Notes: a model not told the origin generated them from the letters alone. A stretch of 64,000 bases of DNA from Telmatactis stephensoni (GCA_029948255.1 JALIZF010001533.1:186001-250000); one strand, 5' to 3'; positions 46,480 through 59,597 are shown, counted from the first letter of the stretch. Translations and numbers: made by a program.

Positions 46480-49400
46480 ATGAACTACAAGCTACTTTTT
46501 TCTTGGAGTGCTCTCGTTTTTGGTAAGTTATTTTTAAAATTCAGATAAAACTTTTAGAATTAAGAATCTAGATTTGTAGGACCATGACCGGAGTGCTCCC
46601 ATCGGTTCATAATCCACTTTTATTTGTATTTCAACCGAAGAAAAAAATTGTGAAATTTCTTAAGACTTGAATATTACGCACTTGAGCGGTGTGCTGCAAG
46701 TCAAATGTTAACGAAAGTCTCTCAAATTGTTGACTAAAAACGGAGCAAAACTGAGGCACGATTTGATAATTTTGATGAGATATTGTAAAAGGTCAGTAAT
46801 TCGAGATTTGAGCAATACCCAATTGATTTTGCTTAATTTCTTATGCTAATTATTGATGGTAAATGAATGCAAATTTGAGTTAAGCTTCAGCCGACATTTC
46901 CAAGTTGTTTTTGTACTCAAACTAAATTGAGAGAACTCAGCCGAAAAAAACAAAAATAAAAAAAACCATGTATGTATATATTTGCTAAAAAACTAAACTA
47001 CAACGAACTATAGCAAGCACCAAACTTCACTCTGAAATGAAAAATTTGTCAAAAGTTTCGAAAATGTTGCGAAATATTCACCAGAAGAAACAGATCACAA
47101 ATTTTCTGGGTTGAAATTCAACAATTGCTGTCCCACTGCAATAATTTTGTTTCGTTTTTTGTTTTTGTCAGTTTTGTTTTCGTGATTTTGTGTTTTTGTT
47201 GTTGTTGTTTTTAATTTCGTGTTTCTAAAAAAAAACTCCGCTCCAAACTTTATTTTTCTTAGCAATTATAACATTTTCGTGGAACCAAATTACAATTAAA
47301 ATGTGCAAATTTAATTTTAGTCAATATGATTAATATTCAAGACAGGGAACCGCCAAAGTTTTTTCAATGAAAGCAAAATCAATAATGGCGGGAAATCCTA
47401 CTTGAGACAAGTGATTTACATAGATGCATGGGCCATATATTTGTTAGAATGGTTTTCGTGCAAAAAGTCATGAAACTCTCGAAGCGCATATCCGTTTCAA
47501 GTATCAAAAATGATTAATTGTCTACATTTGTCAATTTTAATTGAAAATATATTGAGTGGATCTATATTCTAGTTTATACTTCGATGTTTTTAAAAATTCA
47601 ATTCCGTTGATCAACTTGCTACTCTTCTTGATTTTTTCTACCTCTGATACAAACTGGATTCAAGCCATGCTCTTTTTTCGATTCTGAAATTAAAATTAGG
47701 ATACTAGTTATAAAAGCTAGCTCTCTGATTCATGTCAACTGTTAAAGGTTGCAATTGTCTCGAGAGCTGATATAGCTTTTCACCTGTCATTGAAAAAAGA
47801 TTAGTTTACTTCGATTGTTTTAGAAATTAATTACGTCTAACAGCTCACTGAATACAAACTGGGCCCAAGCTTTTCTTTTCTTTTCTTTTCTTTTCGATTC
47901 TGGAACAAACTAAAATCGGGATACTATCTATTATTCTAATCAGTATTCAACATTCAAAGTGGCAATACTTAGGACAGTGCGACCATACGAGTAACAAGAT
48001 CAGCGGTAAATAAAAGAGAGAGATTTGATGTGAAATAAAGCGTATATATTGAGTAGAAAGCTCTTTTTGTTGACAGAGAGGTCATCAGAGAACATCGAAT
48101 TTTGTGTACAGTTTTACACAATATACACTTTATACTTTGGATAAAAAAAGCCGCGTGGTAACGTTGTCGAGAAAAACAACTTTTGTGTTAAAGATTTTAT
48201 CAAATGCATCTTTATTTGTATGTGAAGGGATATTAACTCAACGTTTTAAAATATACTCTTGGCACACTAGACTTCAATCAATCGAGGTACTCTTATAAAT
48301 TTCTCTATTTACCATAAGTAAAGTTTCAATCGGTGTTCAAAGAGGTTTTTGCATCTTCTTAATATTAACTCATTTATATACATTAAATAAACCATTTAAA
48401 CCTCACATTAAGGCTTAAGGTTTGATATACTTGTTTCAAAAAATCTTGACGGTCGGATATCTGAGATCGAGAAAGTAGTTGCAAATTTGATTTATACAAA
48501 GATTAATGATGTAGTTTGTTGTAAAATTGGAAAATATGCTCTGAATTTTGAGTCAGAATTGCGCTTTTTCTTATTTTTATTACGAAACACAAAACAAAAA
48601 AATAGATTCAGATTAAGATTGACCAACGTCAACGTTTTTTGAAACAGGTGTATGCTTCATTAGAAGACTTCACTATTCCTAAATAAACGACGGGAATATT
48701 AGGAGTTCTTGTGTCTATAAAGCTGGCTTTAAAAGGGAGGTTTTCTGAGAGAACTTTATCTGCTGAGAAAACATCCGCTCTTTCAAGGGTACTTGAGAGG
48801 ACGTCTGTTTTCTCAGGCTATTTATTCGCTGGCTAGACAAAAACATTGACTCCGGAAATTGATAACTTATTCAGGCCCTGTCCACACAGAGACGCTTTGA
48901 TCTATCATGATCAACACTTAAATTTTTGAGTGTTTACATCTCTCGTCCACACGAAAACGCTGGTGTTTTCACTGGAAACGCTCATATTTGAAAACGCCTT
49001 TCAAAGTGACTATATTCGTAAACGCTCATCTATCGTTTTCGTGAATAGAGATATTTTTTGGTGATCGTTTACATTTTAATCGTTTACAAAGCGTTTCCAT
49101 GTGGACGGGGCCTCAGAATAATTTTGCTGGGGCGTGTAGAAAATACATAGGTTCTTGGGGATTCATGACATTGGGCGAAATCATTTAAAAAAAATTCATT
49201 TCCAATATGTACAATTCAATAGACACCACAAAAATATGACTCATGAATCAAGAATTATTATTCCGTCACTGTTTCCACATCATTGATAATTTCTAGAACT
49301 TTTTCAATCGTCATACATGTGATTTGCATGACAAAATAAGCTACCAAAAAAGGAAGAACCCAACGAATTAGTGGATAGATGAAGAAATTAAAACTAAATA

Positions 49401-52400
49401 TATTAATTACGTTTTATTTTCAATTTTGTCCATAGGTTGTTTCTTGGTGGCTTATGCCAAAAAACTCGACAAGCCCAGGAGAACGTGTGCGTACTCAAAC
49501 ATGCGTTGAAAATCAAGGAAAATCAGGCAGTTTCAAGGTGTTCAATAAAAACAAAAATGAAAGCGATGCATGCTCAATTCTTTTCGACGCTATTAAAGAA
49601 GTCGATGCAGCCGGAAATCAAGTTGGCAAAGGTGGATCCAAGGAAAGCAAACATTCTTTCAATACGTTTGCTCCTTTGGATTTTGATTTTACGGAAATCA
49701 AGAATGTAACCTACCAGGTGAGCAGGCTTTGGATGGGGAGAGTATTTGGGAGGAAAGACGGAACATGCAGCCGGAGCGCGGAAGTGCCCCTGCTTCATAG
49801 GTTTTAGTGAGTGCGGTTTTGTCTAGTGTTTGGCGCCCAGCAGTTTGCTATGGGGGAAGAAATGGGGAGAAATGGGGGAGAAATGCGATGATGAGTCGGT
49901 TGACGTTTTTGTGACGCGACAAAGTTTGGCGAATCGCACAACTACGTACTACGTAAAACGACAAATCGCACATTACGTGGCGCGGATTTGGCCACACCGG
50001 TTCGTTACGGAGATGATATTATCCCAATCATATATCACACAATTAGTTTTGAAATAATCACGCAACAACACGCAACATACCCTGGGTGCCTAAGATTTGG
50101 CTAGCGTTACGTTTCGTTAATAATTAGAAAGCTTAAGCTTCACGTACACGGGGAAAGGCAGACGACAAAGAGAGTCACGTAACCAACTTTTTTCGCGCTT
50201 GACGTTGCGCGTTTGGCACTCAAATGAGAGAGTGACCTTTCACGTTTACAGCAAACGCGAATTGACTCACCCTTGCGTTGAAACGGCAACGCCAGACGTG
50301 TAAAAAAGCAGGTAAATACTAATAGCGAAACGTAACGCGACCCAGGGTGCACGTAAAAGCGCATTTTTATATAAGTAAATTCATGTTACGCAACTTGCTG
50401 ATTTATTTATTTTTCCGTAGAACGTCACTGCCGCCATGTTTACTTTCTCAGTTGAGATTCCCGGACCTAATGCTACCCTCGTTGTTCACATGTATTTCTT
50501 CTATGGAAAAGGCACTTGTGATGTGTGCGGCGAAGAAGAATTTTCCATTCTTCCGGGCATGGTGAAGTTCAATATTGAGGTAACAATTTCACTATTACAA
50601 AATGACCAACGCTAATAATATATTAATAATAATTATTAAAGTGAGCTGCCTTTGTAACTCCTTTTTTCTTGAAATCAATATTCATACAGGGACATGCATG
50701 TAGTTTAGGTACGTTTTCGTATGAGTGGGAAACTTATCGCGCCGTACCGTGACCGTGTCAGTGCCGTAATGTCTATAAAAACATTCGAAATTCATGCCGT
50801 AACCGTATCGTATCGTAACCGTACAGTGTTCCCACTCATACGAAAACGGCTCTAATAAAGCTCTGTTACAACGGTTTGAACGTCACGTTGTTTCATAATA
50901 CGGACGTTAAATCGTAGGCCCCCTTTTTTTCCAGTAGGATGGACGTTAAAGAATCTATACCACCAGCCTCGACACCGCGGCGACTGCGGCAAAATGTATA
51001 CCACGCATGCGTGCCTCCCCAGTCCTCCTCAATGATGATCTCAATGAAAACATTCGGCAGTCAAACAAACAAAACTTTGCTGGCAAAACGTAATTCGGTC
51101 CCAAAAAAATGATCAAGGTTATGGACTTTATAGTATATTCTATTGTTTGTCTTTTTCTGTTCAGTACTTTTCTGTTCTCTCCCGTACTCAAAATTAAGTT
51201 CAAAGATATGATATGGGAAAATTAAAAGAAAACAATTCTAAAAATATTGCTTGGGATTCCTGTGATAAAGACGCGGTTGCGCGAAAGCCCGCTAAAACTG
51301 GCGCATGCGCAGTCGTTTTACCGCGGTGTCTCACTATTCAGGAAGAGCAGGCAAATGTGTTCTGTCTATATATACCACAGTTAAATTGAAGCCCAGCTCT
51401 AATCTGTCGACGAGAAAAGAGGGGCAAAGTCAAAAAAGTAAAATGAATATAGATACCGGACTAGTGTTGGTGGTGTTAAAATGAGTGATTCAAGTTTTGC
51501 ATCTCTATCTAGATTAAAAACTGGAACTTTTGTAGCAATGGTACATGCAAGAAGGGGAACAAAGACGAAATCGGAGAGTTCATTGATTTTACCATTACAG
51601 TCCAAAAGAAAGGAAAAGCTGAGAAAGGGAAAAAAGGAGAGGAAGGGAAGGACAAAAGAAAGAAAGCCCAGAAATTCATGTTCGGGGACACGGACATTAT
51701 CATCCCCAGCTGGGTAAGTTTTCAAAGTGAAATAATATGGCCATTGGTATGAGCCGGGTCTTAAATAAAGCGGGTCTTATCTTATAGAGTGCAAATAGAG
51801 TGCTTACAATATATCCATGAAAAACTTTGTAAGAAATTGCACTAATTTGTACTAATTAAACAATAGAAAACAAAGGATTTTGCGCTATTTAGTACAATTT
51901 AGTTCGCTAACTTTTTCACGGATATATTGTAAGCACTCTAATATATCCGTGAAATAGATAGGATTAATTAGGTGATAGTTAGTGCTTAATTAGACAAGAC
52001 AGGAATTCAGTCAGGCATAACAGTTGCACGGGCTTTTGCTAGATCAACGACAGTACGCAAATTAACTAGTTTTCTAACATCTTTATTATTTTTGAGCTGA
52101 ACTTGTCAAAAAAAAGAGAACATGTCGAATTATGACTTGAAAAATCATGCACAATAAAGTATTGTTTCAGTTTTTGTGAGTACTGTGAGTATTTTTATGT
52201 GTCTTTCACGGTCTTCAATAGTCTAAAATCTGCGCGTCGCGCACGTACACTTGCCTATACTCGTCACGGCTCGCCTATTTCCTAGCTAATTAAACTTAGG
52301 CAACACATAGCACCTAATTAGGAATTAGTTAGTTAGCTATCTATTTCACGGGTATAGAGTGATTTTCATCGGACTGTGAAACAATTACTGACTAATAGTC

Positions 52401-54110
52401 AGTGTTTAATAGTGTCTGATAGTTGTATTGCAACAAAAGAAAACAATGGGTGCAGAGTCTATTAGTGTCTATGAGCTTAGTAACTATTTCACAGTCCAGT
52501 GAAAATCACTCTATTATTTGCACTCTAGTGACTTAGTGTAAACGAGAGAGAAGAACTTTTTAATTAATCTAAGATGCAACTTTATAGCAAGGTACAGCGC
52601 TGTGAGCCGCGAGCGCGTTCTTATTCCGTTCGCGTCCTAGGGTACAAAGTCTATATGGACCAATAGGACATTGGCATGATATCGTTATTTGACGTTTACA
52701 ACTCACCAGAATGCATTAGCCACTTTCATACCGTGAAGACTGGGTACGAGTCCCTTAAACTTTGATAATAATGGTAACACAAAACTTATGTAGTCAGAAA
52801 GAGCACATCGAGCTGTTGTTAGTCATTCAATATTAACCCGATTAACACCAAACATCGTGATTATATATAGCTCAATGTGCTCTTTCTGACTATATGAGTT
52901 TTGGGTTACCATCGTCAAAATTTGAGGGACTTGTACACAGTCTTCACGGTATGAAAGTGGCTAATTGCCCACTTTCTTTTGTAGAGTAATGTTGTGTCAA
53001 TTGTGTAATATTCTCAGGAGGGAATAAAAACCTGAATAACAAATTAAAGAAAATTCGGAAAGCATTCTGGTATAGTAATCAAATGACGTCATCATGTATG
53101 CAAATGTCCCATTCGTGTCTTTAACTTATGTGTCTTAGATAAAGACACATTATGAGGGTATACTTTCTTTCACTTGAGATTCTCTCACGAAAGCCCTCAA
53201 TTATGTTTTTGAACCTGATCCCTTTCAAATCAGCGCGCCTGGTCACAGGGGGCCCACCTCTTCCTTTTGAGAAAATATTTTAAAAAACGCAAAAATAAAA
53301 CGCGAAAATAAAGGAAAATAACATAAAAAATTGTTGTCCGAGAGAGGCTTTGCTCCGCTCGCTCCCAGCCTCTCTCGGACAACAATTTTTTTAATGTTAT
53401 TTTCCTTTATTTCTGCGTTTTTTAAATATTTTCTCAAAAGGAAGAGGTGGGCCCCCTGTGGCCTGATAGTGTGCAGTGGTCCACTTCTTAAAGGTCTTCC
53501 ATTATTAATCCATGACACGGCCCTTTCAGACGCTTCTTCGATTCGTTCTATGTACTTACTGACTGAGTGGTAAGGGCAGGACGGGAAAATATTCGTACAA
53601 TGACCAGGGTCAAATATTTTAATTTCCGTTCAGCTCGACCTAACTCAGTCAATAAGCATTTTATCATGATTCTTTTCGATCATTTTATTTATATTTTTGG
53701 ACATGCGCGCCGAAAATCCTTATGTGCCCCATCACGTGACTATTTCCAAAGGTTTTTTTCTTAGGAGCGCACGCAGTGCACAATACGGATCATATGCTAA
53801 ACATACTTACCTACCTACTTATTCATTTTTCCAGGTCCAGAAAGATGGTGAGAACTGCACACAAATGCCAAGTAGCTATCCATTGATGGAAAGTAAGGGT
53901 GAAAAACATTCCATCACTTTCCGTTTCCCGCGCTTTAACGACAAAGTTTTGTTCGACCCAACAATGTCAGTAAATGGGTCCACCAGCAGTGGCGGTGGCA
54001 GTGGTGGCGGTGGTACAACTTCAAAACCCACCACTATTAACGGGTCCCAAATCTTGGAACCAATACTCTTGCTAGCCATACTGGGTATCCTCGCACAAAT
54101 GCTTTTCTAG
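46480..54110 (+). CDS. Secreted, probably GPI-anchored protein resembling coral skeletal-matrix proteins
   Basis: Five exons: 46480-46522 (ATG), 49436-49717, 50421-50579, 51513-51713, 53835-54110 (TAG). Exon 1 plus the start of exon 2 makes a signal peptide (MNYKLLFSWSALVFG, then CFLVAYA). The ectodomain has conserved-looking stretches IKNWNFC, CKKGNKDEIGEFIDF, a lysine-rich patch, TFRFPRFNDKV and FDPTMSV, with several N-glycosylation sites. A Gly/Ser linker and a C-terminal hydrophobic tail (ILEPILLLAILGILAQMLF) suggest GPI anchoring. Exons 3-5 are phase 0 throughout. Exon 2 is one base too long: the signal-peptide frame stops after about 38 codons in total, and removing one A from the A6 run at 49459-49464 restores about 319 residues. 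The layout resembles, from memory, uncharacterised cnidarian proteins found in coral skeletal organic matrix; I cannot name the member. An alternative first exon lies at 40899. It is a calcification-related candidate at best. Confidence 0.72.
48873..49113. mobile_element. Fold-back MITE in intron 1 of the GPI-type gene
   Basis: AGGCCCTGTCCACACAGA at the left and GTGGACGGGGCCT at the right, arms with AAACGCT/AGCGTTT repeats. Confidence 0.7.
50706..50853. mobile_element. Fold-back MITE, TAGAGC family, copy 4
   Basis: CGTTTTCGTATGAGTGGGAA and the inverse CCCACTCATACGAAAACG; interior GTACCGTGACCGT and CGTAACCGTA repeats. Intron 3 of the GPI-type gene. Confidence 0.7.
51787..52528. mobile_element. 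Nested set of fold-back elements
   Basis: Outer ends AGAGTGCAAATA (51787) and TATTTGCACTCT (52517) are inverted. Inside lie three abutting hairpins: 51797-51940 (TAGAGTGCTTACAATATATCC arms), 51942-52353 (ATCCGTGAAATAGATA and TATCTATTTCACGGG) and 52354-52514 (TAGAGTGATTTTCATCGGAC arms). Intron 4 of the GPI-type gene. Confidence 0.7.
52725..52964. mobile_element. Fold-back MITE with long arms
   Basis: TTAGCCACTTTCATACCGTG pairs with CACGGTATGAAAGTGGCTAA; arms of about 95 bp, loop near 52830. Intron 4. Confidence 0.8.
53241..53464. mobile_element. Near-perfect palindrome, ~100-bp arms
   Basis: GGGGGCCCACCTCTTCCTTT pairs with AAAGGAAGAGGTGGGCCCCC, and TTGTTGTCCGAGAGAGGC pairs with its inverse around the loop GCTCCGCTCGCTCC. 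Intron 4, about 370 bp before exon 5. Confidence 0.85.
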
Positions 54111-54148
54111 ACATTGCGTCTTGTATTTGCAATTCCGAAGTTAATTCT

Positions 54149-54690
54149 CGCGTTGAATCATGGGACTGTTTTGGGGACACCGCGGTAAAACGTACCACGC
54201 ATGCGTGCCTTTCAATCCTCCTCAATGTTGGCCTCAATAAAAACATTCGGGCGTCAAACAAACGAAACTTTGCCGGAGAAACTCAAGCCACTGTACTGAA
54301 GCCAAACTCAGTTCCAAAAATTGTGGGCTCCTGAAAAAACATTAAGGCTTTGTAGTATATTCCGTTGCCTACCTTTTTCTCCCAACACCTTTCTGTTTTC
54401 TCCCTTGCTGAAAATTAAGTTCAAAGATAGGACATGGGAATATGTAAAGAAAATAATTCTAAAAATATTGCTTGGGATTCTTGTAACAAAGACGCGGAAG
54501 CGCGGAAGCCCGCGAAAACTCGAGCATGCACAATTTCTCCTTAAATTTATATTAAATTGTAAGCATCTACTTTTGATCACATTTTTTTCATTTCAGTTTA
54601 TTTCTCTCTTATTTTTTTTAAAATGCATCTTTTCCTTCAGATAAATTTGGAAAAATGCATTCCCTAAAATAGTCCCATGATTCAACGCGG
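54149..54690. mobile_element. MITE with CGCGTTGAATCATGGGACT ends
   Basis: CGCGTTGAATCATGGGACTG at the left and AGTCCCATGATTCAACGCG at the right. It starts 38 bp after the stop codon of the GPI-type gene and carries AATAAA (54237-54242). A related internal segment lies at 50980-51330, in intron 3. Confidence 0.8.
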
Positions 54691-54887
54691 GTGTTAACAT
54701 TGGAATATGGCGAATAACGACCATACTACGTAAATAATAATGTAATAAGTAATGTATTAACTGCTTAGACTTAAATACTACCGTAGATTTCGTATGACGA
54801 TGGCAGTAAGTTTCGGCTATAAAGACAGACGAAATTCTATGGCGGCCGCAAATGCGTCGTGTGCCGTGCGCATATGTGCGCGCACGG

Positions 54888-55096
54888 CAGGGGCGGATCC
54901 AGGATTTTGCAAAGGGGGCGTCCCAAATAGGCCTCTTAAGAAATGACGTCACATCCAAGATGGTGGCCTCCTAACAATGGAATCTGATGACGTCATCTCT
55001 CAAGAAGCCTATAGGAAAAAAGGGTAAGTACGGCACTAGGGGGTGTCCGGTGCACCTATGGACACCCACCCCCCCCCCCCCCCCGGATCCGCCCCT
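54888..55096. mobile_element. AGGGGCGGATCC-type MITE with poly-C tract
   Basis: CAGGGGCGGATCCAGGAT at the left and GGATCCGCCCCT at the right, with a C run near 55069-55084. Similar ends at 39723 and 58889. Confidence 0.75.
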
Positions 55097-56079
55097 ACAC
55101 GGGGTCATTTACAGTGCAACCCCGTTAATACGGTCACCTTTTGGCCAAAAAAATTGGCCGTATTAACGGCGTTGGTCGTCATACGGGGCTGGCCTAATTT
55201 ATGCTTCTAATATTAGATGTAAACATATGGGTTACTTTGTCACCCTTATTGTTGCAAACAATTGAGTGCACCCACTGACTCAATAAAGAATGATTCTAAC
55301 TGGAAAAGTCTTAAGACTCCTAAGGGTTTTGTCCGTGATTGTTGATAAAAGACCAAAGCAATATTTGCGTCACAAATATAGCTTAGTAATCAATATATGG
55401 TATTATGTTATGCAATTAGCAACAAGGAAAATATTTTATAATCACCTACCCACCATAAACTTGTTAATAGGTTAACAATGGCTTTCTAAATAAAACTTTT
55501 CACCAGTAAACGAGTTTTTAAATAGCCGGTCTGAATGTATGACTGCTTCATGCTGGCGACGCAAGCATACTACCGCAAGCCACCACACGCGTGCAAAACA
55601 TTGTTCAAAGTAACTATAAGGAATTCTCTAAGTGTCTAGCGTTCCTCTTTGGTGAATTTGCAGCACTTTGCATGCATGCTTCAACTGTCTTTAGTTTACA
55701 CTCTCACAGTTTTTCTTACACTCCCTGAAAAACAGCGTGAAAGCCAAGGGACATTTCTAAAGATTCATTCGGTAGCCCACAGGTAGTCCAAGCCGTACAA
55801 TTTTTGTATTCGAAATATATACCTGATATAGGGTTTTACAAATGATATGATTGTGTAAAATTAGTAAATACAGCAAAAAATTTAACTCACAATGCTGTGT
55901 CTGATTATCTGTGCAATTTTGTTTGGGAAAATTTACGCATGCGCAATCATTTTATATGCGTGTGACAGGCTACATACGCAAACTCAATATTACACGGGAC
56001 TGGTATGTGTTCTACCGGCCTGGACGAGGAATACTTTTCATCTTGGTCGTCGCGTTACATGTACACTGACAGGATCGGA

Positions 56080-56239
56080 TAGAGCGGTTTTCGTATGAGT
56101 GGGAAACTGACCGTACCAGTTACGGTCAATGCACGGTACGGTTATGGCAGGATTTTCGAATGTTTTTGTCGACATTACGGTACTAACACGGTCACGGTAC
56201 GGTACGGTCAGTTGTCACACTCATCCGAAAACCGCTCTA
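56080..56239. mobile_element. Fold-back MITE, TAGAGC family, copy 5
   Basis: TAGAGCGGTTTTCGTATGAG and the inverse CATCCGAAAACCGCTCTA; interior of CACGGTACGG repeats. The cleanest copy of the family here. Confidence 0.8.
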
Positions 56240-58888
56240 TAAACAAGAGACCATAATACTAAGAGAGCGAAACTCGGAGGGAGCCTTGCGTGATGAGGCT
56301 AAACACGTTCTGTTTCGAAAGCCCTGGGAACGAGCTTGATTCGATCTCCGAATAGAAAATAATTATTTTTTTAGAAATTTGTTTTTGTGTTAGAAAACAG
56401 ATCAGGCATGAATAGAAAAGCTACAATGAAGGATTACAACTGAGAAAGAAAAGGAAAAAAGAGAAAGAAAATATTTTGAAAGTGAAAAAAGATAATTAAC
56501 GACGTCGACAAGGCTCGAACCTGTGGCACCCCCCGGAAACAATAACAAATAAATTGATAATAAGCAACCGAAAAAAAAGGAGAAGAAATTTTGGGACGAT
56601 TCTCCCTAGACATTCTATGAAGCTGAGACATCGAATCGACTTACGTTACGGATGAAGATTTCGGCCACATCCACGCTATCCCGGTGCTACATATTACAGT
56701 TATCTTAGCCCGAAGGCCAGGGAGGGAGACGATATCCGGACCCTAATCCATACCTTTAGATATCACCTTAGACCGCTGCGCTACCTAGACACTTAATAAT
56801 TATAATGTCTAATTGGGGTAGTCTATTCGGCGAAGTTTCATTGTTCTATTGTTCTATTGTTCCTTTGGGACTTGATCGGGCCAATTAGAATCTAGCATCT
56901 CTGCTGGGAATGCTATTTTTGGTCATTAAATAATTTTGTTTTGATCAAGTTTATGAGACGTCGAAACACATTGGGGTAGTCTATTCGGCGAAGTTTCATT
57001 ATAATGATAATATGTTTGTACTATGTCCTTAGGGAGATAACTAAACCAATCATATTAAGGACAGTCATCTAAAGAATTATTTAATAAATGAATAGATAGA
57101 GTAAATAAGAGAATACATTTTCTTGTATGCATCAAGCTTATTTTGAAACACTAAGTGCACTGCTTGATTCAACTGAAGGTTTTCAATATGGAGCCCACAT
57201 TTCCTATTTTAGGAATAATTCTAAGGCAGAAAGTCGAAGACCGAAAGCTTGATACAGCACTATAAAGTTAAGTACTTTCCGCTAAACATGTGTATTTAAA
57301 CTCAATTTGGATATATGCTTATCGGGCTGCTTATCGGTCGAGAAAGATAAGTTTATTTATACTCGATCGACGCATTTATGTATCAACGCACAGTTTCATC
57401 AAAAAGTATCTTCAAAAAGTATCTTTACAAAATCTTAACTCCAAATTTGTAGGTTGGGTTTATTTAGCATCTAGATTGATTCATAAGTCGTAGTTTTTCG
57501 CTCCTTTGTGCTGGTAGGGCGCTCAACCACCACAGGAAGCCCAACTACTAGACGACTTATGGAATCAGTGTAAATTCTGTTGACTACGCATAATTTTGCG
57601 CGCGAGAATTAGTTTTTGCGATTTGACGAAAAAATGCTATCAAATGAAACAAACTAAATTAAATTTCTCGAAAATTGTCCATATGCTGAACGGAAAATAA
57701 AAGTTGTTTCAGGGCTAAATATCTTTGCGCATATTTTTCAATCGCTGAAGCAGGAATAGCCTCGTTTTTGTGCAGGAAAAAACCCGAATCCTCGTTTCAT
57801 GGTCGAGTCAAAGTTGATTAATTTATGTAATTAATCGGAATTATTCCCGCTTCCTGCTGTTCTGCCTCCAAAATGTCGATCCAGGTACATATTGCCCCTC
57901 CCCAGCCCCCACAGGCTGACGGCAGCTGGGACTAACGCAGAGACAATTAATACTGGTGATATTATTTGCCACTTCTTTTATTTGTAAAACATTGAAACTT
58001 CATTGTTCTAGCACTACGTTCAAGCTATTCATGTTTTAACATGGTTAATATCGTCTTTTAAAAAGGGGGTCAAAATTCCATTAAACATATTTCAAAATGT
58101 GAACGCATTTCGTTTTGACGAGGGCGAAAAACCTAACATAGCGACAACAAGCTAGCGTTAATTTTCAGATATGTACACGAATGATTGTGGACATAAATTT
58201 TAGCAGCAAATACTAACTGGGAAGCTGTACAGTTTCTAAATCAATAACCGAACAGCTTATCCAACAATTCGGAAATCTTCAACAAACACAGTTTGCGCAG
58301 TTGGTAAAACACATGTACAGTTACTTCAGTATCGACGAATCAAATCCAGCTGTTTGACCTCAGCAAGCTTCAGCAGCTGAATTGGTATAAGGATTGGTAA
58401 ATACTGTACCGAGATGGCTGGGCGTGGTTTTAATGGTATTCGCTCTAAGGCTAAGGTAATATAAGTGTTAAACCCAAATCATCGTTCAAGCCAAGGCCTA
58501 ACATTGGTGGACCCTCAAAAATTAGAAAGGTACTTTTTTGATGTATATAAATTTTATCTGGTTTTCCCTGACATTTTTGATTTTTTTGCTCAATGTGCAA
58601 ACAATAAAAAATGGCAGAGCAAACCAGATAAAGTTTATATAAATGACTCCTGATTGCAGTTTCAAGATATTTTCCTGGTGGTTTGTACGAAATTTATGTT
58701 ATAGCAATACTATACAGAACCGCCACCATATTCTTCTTGGGATTCACTATATAAGGTAGAGAGGTGAAAAATATTTGATTAAAGTAAGTGATCCAATAGT
58801 CTAAAACTTCAGAATGATGCAAAATTCAATGGGCAAATTGTGCACTAATTCTTCCAAAGCACTCTGGGAGTTGTGGGATCTTGTAGTT

Positions 58889-59068
58889 CAGGGGCGGATT
58901 TCGGGGAGGGGTGCAGGGGGTGCGCATCCCCTCCTGAGACGACTTTGAGTTCTTTTTTCTCAATATTTTTCCAACATGTCCTCTCGGCAGTTAATTTCCA
59001 ATTTATATGATGGTGCCCCCCCCCCCCCCCCCCCCTCCTGAAAATAATCCTTCATGGATCCGCGCCCC
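58889..59068. mobile_element. AGGGGCGGAT-type element with poly-C
   Basis: CAGGGGCGGATTTCGGGG at the left, ATGGATCCGCGCCCCGG at the right and about 18 C residues near 59018-59035. Right end diverged. Confidence 0.55.
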
Positions 59069-59597
59069 GGCCCGTACTCCAGCAAAAACCTAACGACGAT
59101 TTCAAGGGATCTAATAGCATTTGGTAACATTTAAATTTTCTATTTCTAAACTACTTGCATTTTTTCTGTATTAAAAAGAGTTATTAATGGGAACTACTGA
59201 TATTAAACTGACTTCATCGAAATTGAATTTTCCCAACACGAGTAGTAAGGAAAGGGTTTCTGGAACCAATATTCAAACCTCTTAAATGGCCCTAATGAAA
59301 CTTTTCACTATAAAGTATGAAGAAAAATCAGTGACAGTTCTTGCATTCTTCGAGCATTCAACTGCACATTGCATGTGATAACAGCCTGCAATTACTGTAA
59401 GCCAATCAGAATGCATGGTTCATTCTCACAGTGGTTGCGCCCGCGATCATGACACAATGTTCCATGTGAGTTGAGAGTTCCAACATGGCGGACGTTGTTG
59501 TTTTTATAAACATCTGAAATACTTGTCCTTTTGAGGGTTTTATCGTCAATTATTCCAATTACAGCCGAATTTCAAGGCACAAGTTAGCAAAGGGGAA

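Larger units (their letters stand above)
55097..59480. other. Non-genic region between the GPI-type and LOTUS genes
   Basis: Contents: one end of a CCCGTTAATACGGTCACC element at 55125-55200, a TAGAGC MITE at 56080-56239, a direct repeat of GGGGTAGTCTATTCGGCGAA (56816 and 56973), and the GGCGGAT element at 58889-59068. No supported exon. Confidence 0.45.
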
